DNA of 64,000 nucleotides. Source: Phytomonospora sp040655735. Lineage in GTDB: Bacteria > Actinomycetota > Actinomycetes > Mycobacteriales > Micromonosporaceae. The position numbers and the translations under genes are program-made. Positions 8,482-15,739 of the stretch are shown in pieces. The stretch is taken from assembly GCF_040655735.1 (NCBI RefSeq), contig NZ_JBFAKK010000004.1, positions 558,001 through 622,000 on the forward strand, given 5' to 3'. Within the stretch, counting starts at the first letter, position 1, and each line of letters begins with the position of its first letter. The notes under the pieces are model-generated. The model saw only the letters and a list, made by a program, of their open reading frames with translations. It was not told the origin of the DNA and did no database searches.

Positions 8482-9918
8482 TCAGCTACGCGCCCATTGC
8501 TGGTTGGTTCCGCCCCAGCAGCCGTACAGCTGCAGTTGCGCGCCGTTGGCGGCCGATGCGCCGACAACGTCGAGGCAGAGACCGGACGCCTGGGCAGTGA
8601 CGGTGCCGTTCGAGTTGAGGTTCCATTTCTGGTTGGCCGCACCGGTGCAGTTCCAGATGATCACCGGGGTGCCGTTGGCGGCTCCTCCGCCGGATGCGTC
8701 CAGGCAGCGTCGCGAGCTATCGGCGTACACCGACAACTCGCCCGCGCTGGTGTAGGTCCACTGCTGGTTGCCTCCTCCGGAGCAGTCCCAGATCTGCACC
8801 CTCGTACCGGCCGTGGTCGACGAGTTCGGGACGTCGAGGCACTTGCCCGAACCGGCGCCGCGAACCGGGTCCGCGCCGGGGCCCGGGCCGGGACCGGCGC
8901 CGTTGAGAGCGGCGAGCACGGAGTGGTAGGCCGCCTTCTTCTGGTAGTTGCCGTCGAACAGCAGCGGCGTTGCCGAGGCGCGCCACGAGTACTTGTCGGT
9001 GACGCCCCAGACGGTGATGCCGGTGCAGCGGGCGACGGCGAGGCAGGCCTGGGTGACGCGCTGATAGGCGGTGGCCTGTCCCGACCCGGAGCCGCCGATG
9101 TCGAGCTCGGTGATCTGCACGTCGACGCCCAGGTTCGAGAAGCGCTGGAGGTTCGACTGGTAACTGCCGAGGTCGGAGTTCTGGTCGAGGTGGCTCTGGA
9201 AGCCCACGCAGTCGATGGGCACGCCGCGGTTGCGGAAGTCGACGACCATGTTGTAGATCGCGGTGCTCTTGGCGTTGACGCCGTCGGTGCCGTAGTCGTT
9301 GTAGCAGAGTTTCGCGTTCGGGTCGGCCGCCCTGGCGGCACGGAACGCCTCCTCGATGTATCCGCCGCCGAGGCGCTGCTGGAAGATCGACTGCCGTCGG
9401 CTGCCGTCCCATTCGAAGGCCTCGTTGACCACGTCCCAGGAGTGGATCTTGCCCCGGTAGTGGCCGGCGACGCCGTTGATGTGCCCCGTCATGGCTTGGC
9501 GCAGGTCGTTGCCGGACAGGCCGCCGACCCAGCCGGGGTACTGGGCGTGCCACACGAGAGTGTGGCCGCGGACGGTCATGCCGCGGCTCTGCGCGCGGGA
9601 GACGATCTGGTCGCCGGCGCCGAAGGAGAACTGGCCGCGGTTGGGTTCGGTGGCGTCCCACTTCATCGCGTTCTCCGCGACGAGGCTGTTGAACTCGCGG
9701 TCCATCGTGGACGCGTAGCCGGACTCTCCGAAGTAGTTCGGAGCGACGGCGACACCGAAGTATCGGCCGCTCTGGGCGGCGGCCGCACCGAGGGTCTCGG
9801 CGGCGTGAGCGGGCCCGCTCAAGGCCGTGACGCCGGTCGCGGTGAGGCCAATGGTGAGAACGGCGGCGAGCGCCGTTTGGAGGCGGCGTCGCCGTCGTGG
9901 GGGTGAACCGGTGGACAT
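8482..9918 (-). CDS. Secreted GH10 endo-1,4-beta-xylanase with CBM13
   Basis: Cuts the xylan backbone outside the cell. 478 residues: signal peptide (about 1-40, ending AHA-AE), GH10 barrel (about 42-340) with HTLVWHAQ, acid/base Glu166 in WDVVNEAF and nucleophile Glu271 in ITELDI, a Gly-Pro linker and a CBM13 trefoil (about 355-476). The ATG at 9918 follows AAGGAG by six bases; 62 bp separate it from the GH43 stop upstream, so co-transcription is likely. Length and motifs are those of Streptomyces-type xylanase A. Confidence 0.95.
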   Translation of the reverse strand: MSTGSPPRRRRRLQTALAAVLTIGLTATGVTALSGPAHAAETLGAAAAQSGRYFGVAVAPNYFGESGYASTMDREFNSLVAENAMKWDATEPNRGQFSFGAGDQIVSRAQSRGMTVRGHTLVWHAQYPGWVGGLSGNDLRQAMTGHINGVAGHYRGKIHSWDVVNEAFEWDGSRRQSIFQQRLGGGYIEEAFRAARAADPNAKLCYNDYGTDGVNAKSTAIYNMVVDFRNRGVPIDCVGFQSHLDQNSDLGSYQSNLQRFSNLGVDVQITELDIGGSGSGQATAYQRVTQACLAVARCTGITVWGVTDKYSWRASATPLLFDGNYQKKAAYHSVLAALNGAGPGPGPGADPVRGAGSGKCLDVPNSSTTAGTRVQIWDCSGGGNQQWTYTSAGELSVYADSSRRCLDASGGGAANGTPVIIWNCTGAANQKWNLNSNGTVTAQASGLCLDVVGASAANGAQLQLYGCWGGTNQQWARS

Positions 9919-9980
9919 GGTGACTCCTTGATCGTGGCTGAACGGGGTTGTCGGGGGATTGGTCGCGGTCGGGCTCGGGC

Positions 9981-11915
9981 TCATCCGGTGTCGATCGCGA
10001 TGGTCGGTGTCGAGGCCGGTCCGGTGGCGGTGAAACCGAAGACCTCGCGGCTCTGGTCGGCCTCCACGCGGCCGTTCCAGCCGAGGTCGGCGGCGGTCAC
10101 CGTCGATCCGGACTGCGACCACTCGGTGTTCCAGGCCGAGGTGACGGTCTGTCCGCCGGGCCAGGACCAGCGCAGGGTCCATCCGTCGAGTGCGGTGTCA
10201 CCTGCCGTGACGGTCACGGTTGCCTGCCAGCCTTGGCCCCAGTCGTTGGTGACCGCGATCGCCGCGGTCGCCACGGGGCCGGGACCCGGCGGGTCACCAT
10301 CGGGGTCCTCGCCCGGACCCGCCAGCACGAACCGCCGGACGGTCACGCGTCCGCCGAGAGCCTTGGTGGCGTGGTTGAAGACGGCGTAGCGGTAGCCCAT
10401 GAAGAACTGCCAGGCGTTCTTCAAGGTGAAGGCGGGGCCGAGGCCGGTGAAGTTCGTGCCGTCGAGGCTGTAGGAGAAGCGTGCCTGCCGACCGCTTCCG
10501 GGGCGGATGTCGGCACTGGCGCGCAGCCAGATCCGGGTGCCGGTGAAGGCGGTTCCGGCCGTCTCGTAGCCGGTGTTCGTCGTGTTCCAGCCGGCGTCCA
10601 TCTCGATCCCGGCGACGGTCACCACCCTGGTGGCGGACCCGTCGCGCTTGACGCCGATCCACGCCGAGGAGTCGCGGAGCATGGCCAATCCGGCCCGGTC
10701 GCCGTCGGCCATGCCGGTGAGGTCGAGTTCGACGGTCGCGGTGGAGTTCGGGCCGGGTATGCGGTGGGTGAGGGTGTTGCGGGCCCAGTACAGGTCGTTG
10801 GTGACCGTGGCGGTCTGGAGGGTCAGTCCATTGCCGACGGTGTAGCGGGCGGTGTCGGGGTTGTGGTTCCACTCCCAGCTCGGTCGCAGGGCGGTGCCCT
10901 GGAAGGTGTCGGTGCCGGTGAGCGGCGTGACCGGGTGGGGGGCGAGGTTCGGCAGTGGATAGGACGCGCCCCAGGCTCCGCCCACGGTCTGGACCTGTGG
11001 CCAGCCGTCGCCGGTCCAGGTGATCGGTGCCAGGGCCGGGACGCGTCCGCCGGGGTAGGCGTCGACGAAGGCCAGGTAATACCACTGCCCGCCGGGGGTG
11101 CTGACCAGGCCGCCCTGGTGGGGCACGCCGCCGCCGGAGATGGGGCCGGGCATGTTGAGCAGGACCTGCCGCAGCTCGTACGGCCCGAATGGACCGGCCG
11201 TCGACTTGAGGATGTACTGGCCGTTGGCCGGACGCGTGAGGAAGATGTAGTACCGGCCGCTGATCTTGTAGAAGCGGGCGCCCTCCAGTGTCCCGATGCT
11301 GGAGGGCGTCTGGAACACCTGCTGGGTGCGGACCTCGGTGCGCGCGTCCGCGCTGAGCCGGGCGACGTGGATGGCGGTGTTGCCGTAGGCGACGTAAGGC
11401 GTGTCGTCGTCGTCGAAGAGCAGCCCGGCGTCGTAGTAGGCGCGCGGTATCTCGGCGTGCCGGGTCCAGGAGCCTTCGACGGTGCGGGAGGTGTAGACGT
11501 AGGTGCGGGCGAAGTCGATCTGGCCCAGCCAGTAGAACGTGCTGTCCGCGCGGCGGTGGCCCAATGACGAGGCCCAGATGCCGCGGACGTATCCGCGGGC
11601 GCCGTTCAGATCGTACTTGGCGCCGAAGTCGAGTCGGGGTACCGAATGCCCGGCGAACTCCCAGTTCACCAGGTCCCACGAGCGCAGGATCGGCGCGCCG
11701 GGGGAGTAGTGCATCGTGGACGCCGAGGCGTAGAAGACGTCACCGACGCGGATGACGTCGATGTCGGCGAAGTCCTGCCAGATGACCGGGTTCGCATAGT
11801 TCGCGGTGACGACGGGTCCGGCGGTGGACGGCGCGCCGGCGGTGGTCGCGGCGAGCATGCCGGCACCGATGCCGAGGACCGTGCGACGGCTGGTGTTCTG
11901 GTCGAGCCATGACAT
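9981..11915 (-). CDS. Secreted GH43 glycosidase with concanavalin-like domain and CBM2
   Basis: 644 residues with a twin-arginine-like leader (SRRTVLGIGAG, 9-19). The GH43 propeller (about 35-320) shows the base Asp in FADIDVIRVGD and an acid Glu in TLEGARFYK. A beta-sandwich of about 190 residues follows (typical C-terminal module of GH43 beta-xylosidases), then a Pro-Gly linker and a CBM2 (about 550-640; WQATVTVTAG, LRWSWPGG, WNGRVEADQ). Most likely a beta-xylosidase or arabinofuranosidase acting on xylan. It ends 62 bp before the GH10 gene. The CBM2 resembles the tail left in the decayed gene immediately upstream. Confidence 0.88.
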   Translation of the reverse strand: MSWLDQNTSRRTVLGIGAGMLAATTAGAPSTAGPVVTANYANPVIWQDFADIDVIRVGDVFYASASTMHYSPGAPILRSWDLVNWEFAGHSVPRLDFGAKYDLNGARGYVRGIWASSLGHRRADSTFYWLGQIDFARTYVYTSRTVEGSWTRHAEIPRAYYDAGLLFDDDDTPYVAYGNTAIHVARLSADARTEVRTQQVFQTPSSIGTLEGARFYKISGRYYIFLTRPANGQYILKSTAGPFGPYELRQVLLNMPGPISGGGVPHQGGLVSTPGGQWYYLAFVDAYPGGRVPALAPITWTGDGWPQVQTVGGAWGASYPLPNLAPHPVTPLTGTDTFQGTALRPSWEWNHNPDTARYTVGNGLTLQTATVTNDLYWARNTLTHRIPGPNSTATVELDLTGMADGDRAGLAMLRDSSAWIGVKRDGSATRVVTVAGIEMDAGWNTTNTGYETAGTAFTGTRIWLRASADIRPGSGRQARFSYSLDGTNFTGLGPAFTLKNAWQFFMGYRYAVFNHATKALGGRVTVRRFVLAGPGEDPDGDPPGPGPVATAAIAVTNDWGQGWQATVTVTAGDTALDGWTLRWSWPGGQTVTSAWNTEWSQSGSTVTAADLGWNGRVEADQSREVFGFTATGPASTPTIAIDTG

Positions 11916-11932
11916 GGGAAGTCAGCTTTCTC

Positions 11933-12397
11933 TCAGTCGGCGGTGCAGGTGACCCGTGGAGTCACCGGTGGGCCCGAGGCGATGAGGTAGAAGGCCTGGC
12001 GGGTCTGGTTCGCCTCCACGCGGCCCCGGCTCAGCGCCCGGGGACCCGTCCGACCGGCGGAGGCGACGGCAACGAGGGCACCGACCGCACCTGCCTCGCA
12101 GGCCGGAGCACACCGAAACGCCGGGGCGGTGAGAGGGCCGAAGGGACCGTCACCCCAGGCCGTGTCCTCGTTGAGTGTCGGACGTCCTACGTCGATGCCG
12201 CCGAAGACCACGGCGGTGAACCGGCCGCTGCCGATGAGCAGCGCTCGAAGCCACGCGGAGCCGGCGCCGGCGCACCTTAAGCGCGGTCGGTGGTCCGATA
12301 CGACGCTGAGCGGATCCCGTGTCGGTGTGCGCGATCCGGTGACTCCCGCGGCGACGGTGGCCTCGGCGAGGAGACCCCTGCGGTCAGGTGGGGACAC
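11933..12397 (-). pseudogene. Decayed GH95 alpha-L-fucosidase/galactosidase with CBM2 tail
   Basis: A reading frame of about 154 codons from a GTG with AGGAAGG just upstream. Three pieces can be recognised: a twin-arginine-like leader (PDRRGLLAEATVAAG), about 50 residues of the GH95 N-terminus (WLRALLIGSGRF, VVFGG and TLNEDTAWGDGP, compare the family's ALPIGNGRLGAMVFGG and LNEDTLWSGGP; 12134-12280), and the last 30 residues of a CBM2 (GRVEANQTRQAF; 11936-12028). Some 600-700 residues of catalytic domain and most of the CBM2 are missing, yet the frame is still open. So this was the first gene of the operon and has been gutted by a large in-frame internal deletion. Confidence 0.7.
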
Positions 12398-12495
12398 GGC
12401 CGTACCTTCCTGCTCGGAAACCAGGGCGCTTCGAGCGCGCCCCCGCCGTTGGACTGGAGACATCGAATGCCGGGAGTCGGCATCACCTTGGTGAT

Positions 12496-12523
12496 TAACT
12501 TTCGGGATGTTTTCCGAAAGTTA
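12496..12523. promoter_or_regulatory. Palindromic operator of the xylanolytic operon / lacI intergenic region
   Basis: Perfect 10-bp arms TAACTTTCGG (12496-12505) and CCGAAAGTTA (12514-12523) with an 8-bp spacer, in the divergent region between the minus-strand glycosidase run and the plus-strand LacI gene. ACTTTCG half-sites are common in actinobacterial LacI-family operators, so binding by the adjacent regulator, controlling both directions, is likely. Confidence 0.65.
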
Positions 12524-12614
12524 CGATTCCGCAACTATAGGGATCGGCCGAATGCCGGTCAAGACCTCGGCCGCGGGAACGCGGGCGCGACGCCGACGGC
12601 GCTAGACTCTCGCG

Positions 12615-13655
12615 ATGGCTCCCACAGGCGAAGAGGCCCCGCTCGACGGCGCCCCGCTGACCATCGCGCAGCTCGCCGAACACGCGGGGGTCTCCATCGC
12701 GACGGTGTCCAAAGTGGTCAACGGGCGCCTCGACGTCGCTCCCGACACGCGCGCCCTCATCGAGAGCCTCATCCGCAGGCACGGCTACCGGCGCAAGAGG
12801 CGCGCCGGCGACTCGGCGCCACTGCTGGAGGTCGTCTTCCACGAGCTTCGAGGGCTGTACGGCGTCGAGATCCTCGGCGGTGTCGAACACGTGGCCCGCG
12901 ACCACAACCTGGGCGTGGTCATCTCCGAGCTGCAGGGTCGACACACCCCCGGTCGAGGCTGGTTCGAAGACGTCTTGACCCGCCGCCCGCTCGGCGTCAT
13001 CGCGGTGCACTCCGGGCTCACCGTCGAACAGAGCGACCAGTTTCGCAGCCGCGGCATGCCCCTCGTACTCCTCGATCCCACCGGTGACCTCGACGACGAG
13101 ATCCCCTCGGTGGGCGCCGGGAACTGGAGCGGCGGCCTGGCCGCCACCCGTCACCTGCTCGGCCTCGGACACCACCGGATCGCGGTGATGACCGGCCCGG
13201 CGCACATGCTGTCCAGCAGGGCCCGCCTGGACGGATACCGCACGGCGATGGACATGGCCGGTGTTCCGGTCGACCCTGCGCTGGTATGCGTCGGCGGCCA
13301 CCGGATCGCCGACGGCCGGCACCTCACCCGAGAGCTGTTGCGCCTGCCCGACCCGCCGACGGCCGTCTTCGCCGGCGACGACGGCCAGGCCCTCGGCGTC
13401 TACCAGGCCTCCGCCGAAGCCGGACTGCGCATCCCCGAGGATCTCAGCGTCGTCGGCTTCGACGACCTGCCGATGGCCGAGTGGAACATCCCCCCGCTGA
13501 CCAGCGTCCGCCGGCCCCTCAAAGAGATGGCGGTGGCCGCCGCGACGATGCTCGTCACCCTGTCCCAGGGCGAGCAGCCGCCCCAGCGACGCGTCGAGCT
13601 CGCCACCGAACTGGTCGTGCGCAGCAGCACGGCTGCTCCGCGCGCCACGGAGTAG
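12615..13655 (+). CDS. LacI-family transcriptional regulator
   Basis: 346 residues. Residues 15-60 form the LacI helix-turn-helix and hinge helix (TIAQLAEHAGVSIATVSKVVNGR), followed by a periplasmic-binding-type sugar-sensing domain (about 68-335) with GHHRIAVMTGP and EDLSVVGFDD. No usable ribosome-binding site is seen, but TAGACT at 12603-12608 lies six bases before the ATG, so the message may be leaderless. It is divergent from the glycosidase operon and next to the palindrome at 12496. Expected role: repressor released by a xylan- or arabinan-derived sugar. Confidence 0.92.
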   Translation: MAPTGEEAPLDGAPLTIAQLAEHAGVSIATVSKVVNGRLDVAPDTRALIESLIRRHGYRRKRRAGDSAPLLEVVFHELRGLYGVEILGGVEHVARDHNLGVVISELQGRHTPGRGWFEDVLTRRPLGVIAVHSGLTVEQSDQFRSRGMPLVLLDPTGDLDDEIPSVGAGNWSGGLAATRHLLGLGHHRIAVMTGPAHMLSSRARLDGYRTAMDMAGVPVDPALVCVGGHRIADGRHLTRELLRLPDPPTAVFAGDDGQALGVYQASAEAGLRIPEDLSVVGFDDLPMAEWNIPPLTSVRRPLKEMAVAAATMLVTLSQGEQPPQRRVELATELVVRSSTAAPRATE

Positions 13656-13702
13656 CCGCGCCGCACAGCCGGCCGTCATCTCCGAGAACGACCTCTCCGA
13701 GA

Positions 13703-13715
13703 CCGAAACTTTCGG
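13703..13715. promoter_or_regulatory. Second LacI-type half-site palindrome
   Basis: CCGAAA-C-TTTCGG, a perfect palindrome around a single central base, 47 bp after the lacI stop. It shares the ACTTTCGG core with the operator at 12496-12523, suggesting the same protein binds here and acts on the downstream sigma-factor gene. Confidence 0.45.
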
Positions 13716-13887
13716 AAGCGTCACCGAATGGTGTTAACGCAAACATGGTTGATCTTGCGAAATACGGCTCCCCGAGCCCCGGGCCTCCATCGGCGCGTTG
13801 GCCACGAATCCGATCACGGTCGTCCGGGCGACACACGGTATTGACCGGTTCCGCCCGTCACGATAAGTTTCCACCCGAGTTCGACCG

Positions 13888-13901
13888 TGGGAGCGCTCCC
13901 C
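13888..13901. promoter_or_regulatory. CebR-like operator upstream of the sigma-AbfB gene
   Basis: TGGGAGCGCTCCCC matches 13 of the 14 bases of TGGGAGCGCTCCCA, the published binding site of the cellobiose/cellotriose-responsive repressor CebR of streptomycetes. It lies 104 bp before the sigma-factor start. If bound, cello-oligosaccharides as well as arabinose signals would feed into this locus. No CebR gene is in the window. Confidence 0.6.
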
Positions 13902-14005
13902 GCGGTCTGCGTGAAACCGTGGGCTCGGTCGTCGCTCGCCGGAGGGCACCGCTCGCGCCGGTCCGCCCACCATGCCCGGCGGGCTACTCCTCAAGGTGGT
14001 CGGGA

Positions 14006-15535
14006 ATGCGCACCATGGACGCGAGCCACGTCGGGCTCGTCATCGCCGCCCGGGCGGGTGATCGCCGGGCGAGGGACGAGCTGGTCGCGGCCTACCTGCC
14101 GCTCGTCTACAACATCGTCGGCCATGCGCTGCGGGGCCATCCCGATGTCGACGACGTCGTCCAGGAGACCTTCCTGCGCGCCGTTCGCGACCTGCCGACG
14201 GTTCGCGACCCGAACAGCTTCCGGTCATGGCTCGTCGCCATCGCGGTACACCAGATCAGCAGTCACCTGCGCAGACACCGATCCGGCGGTGGAACGGTCG
14301 CCGACACCGGCGAGGAACCGAGGGCCCGGCACGCGGTCGCCGGCTTCGAAGAAGCCGCCGTCCTCCGGCTCCAGCTGTCCGATCAGCGCCGCCAGGTCGC
14401 CGAAGCGAGCCGGTGGCTCGACGCCGAGCACCGGGTCACGGCATCGCTGTGGTGGCAGGAGACCGCCGGCGAGATGAGCCGGCGCGAGGTGGCGACCGTG
14501 CTCGGGCTGACCGTCGCTCACACCGCCGTGCGGATGCAGCGTATGCGCGAACAACTCGACCAGGGACGCTCGATCGTGGCGGCACTGGCCGCCGCGCCGA
14601 GATGCCGACGGCTGGCGGCGACGATCGGCGACTGGAACGGAGACCGGAACCCGCTGTGGCGCAAGCGCATCACCCGGCACGTCCGCGACTGCGCCGAATG
14701 CCGGGCGGCGACCGGTGAGCAGATCCCCCTCGAACGGCTGCTGTTCGCCTTGGCGCCGCTGACCGTCCCGGCTGGACTCGCCGCCGGAATAGCCGCCGGG
14801 ATCGCCGCCGTCGAACTCACCTCGGCCGCGGTGGGCTCGACGGCCGCCGCGCAGGTCTCCGTGCTCGGAAAGCTGCTCCAAGCCGTGCTGTCGCACCCGG
14901 CGGCCGGCATCGCCACAGGTACGGCGGTCGCGATCGCCGGGACGGTCATGTACGTCGCCACCCCCGAACCGGCACCTCGACCACCGGTCGCCGTCACCGC
15001 TCCGATGGCGGGGAAGGCCGAACCGGTGCCGGCCACCCCCGACGACACCCCCGCCTCCCCGTCGCGACCGTCGCCCTCTGAGTCGACCCCGCCGAACGGC
15101 CCGCTCGTTCCACACGGTTCCTGGTCACTGGAATCGGTGGCGGCGGACGGCGAGTACCTCACCTACAACGGGGACTTGGCCGCGCTCGCGCTTCCCGGTG
15201 ACGAGCAGAACCGTCAGCGCGCCACCGTGACCATCGTCGAAGGGCTCGCCGACGCGGACTGCGTCACTTTCCGCGCCTCCGACGGCCGCTACCTGCGCCA
15301 CTATGAACTCCGTCTGCGCCTCGACGCCGACGAGGGCACCGACCTGTTCCGCGAGGACGCGACCTTCTGCCCCGTCGCCGGCGCGACCGAAGGGTCGGTG
15401 ACCCTGCGGGCGCACAACTATCCGGGGTCGGTCCTGCGATACCGCGACGGCGGCGTCCATCTCGACGGCTCCGACGGCAGCGAGACCTTCGGACGCGAGA
15501 GCTCCTTCGTCGTCCGCGACCCCTTGAGCGGCTGA
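14006..15535 (+). CDS. ECF sigma factor fused to zinc-finger, membrane segment and extracellular AbfB (CBM42) domain
   Basis: 509 residues, start chosen from AAGGTGG upstream. Domains in order: sigma region 2 (about 10-92; DVDDVVQETFLRAVRDL is typical), a less typical sigma region 4 (about 115-185; SRREVATVLGLT, a helix-turn-helix), an anti-sigma-like zinc finger (His225-x3-Cys229-x2-Cys232), hydrophobic stretches at about 244-268 and 297-318, a Pro/Ser-rich spacer, and an AbfB beta-trefoil (about 370-506; RYLRHYELRLRLD, DLFREDATF, NYPGSVLRYRDG). AbfB domains bind arabinofuranose side chains. The layout implies a membrane-tethered sigma factor whose activity is gated by an outside carbohydrate. 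Actinobacterial ECF groups with C-terminal zinc-finger and sugar-binding extensions have been described; this combination in an arabinoxylan locus is notable. Confidence 0.82.
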   Translation: MRTMDASHVGLVIAARAGDRRARDELVAAYLPLVYNIVGHALRGHPDVDDVVQETFLRAVRDLPTVRDPNSFRSWLVAIAVHQISSHLRRHRSGGGTVADTGEEPRARHAVAGFEEAAVLRLQLSDQRRQVAEASRWLDAEHRVTASLWWQETAGEMSRREVATVLGLTVAHTAVRMQRMREQLDQGRSIVAALAAAPRCRRLAATIGDWNGDRNPLWRKRITRHVRDCAECRAATGEQIPLERLLFALAPLTVPAGLAAGIAAGIAAVELTSAAVGSTAAAQVSVLGKLLQAVLSHPAAGIATGTAVAIAGTVMYVATPEPAPRPPVAVTAPMAGKAEPVPATPDDTPASPSRPSPSESTPPNGPLVPHGSWSLESVAADGEYLTYNGDLAALALPGDEQNRQRATVTIVEGLADADCVTFRASDGRYLRHYELRLRLDADEGTDLFREDATFCPVAGATEGSVTLRAHNYPGSVLRYRDGGVHLDGSDGSETFGRESSFVVRDPLSG

Positions 15536-15739
15536 AGTCGGCATCGCGGGTGCGGCGCACCGGCCCCTGCCGGCATAACGCCTTTTCGCGGTGACTCCTC
15601 TCACCAAGGTGACAAGGCGATGACGCCTGAGTTTCCGTTACGCGAACGTGACGCGCGAAGCCTCCTGTCACAGATGGGTTCGTCCACGTCGCCGACCGGC
15701 TCGGGCCGGCCGCGTCCCCCGAGTCCCCCAGGAGCACCC

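Noticed and set aside
15630..15655. GTTACGCGAACGTGAC as an operator before GH127
   Set aside because: Only a partial palindrome; it shares no core with the two ACTTTCGG sites.
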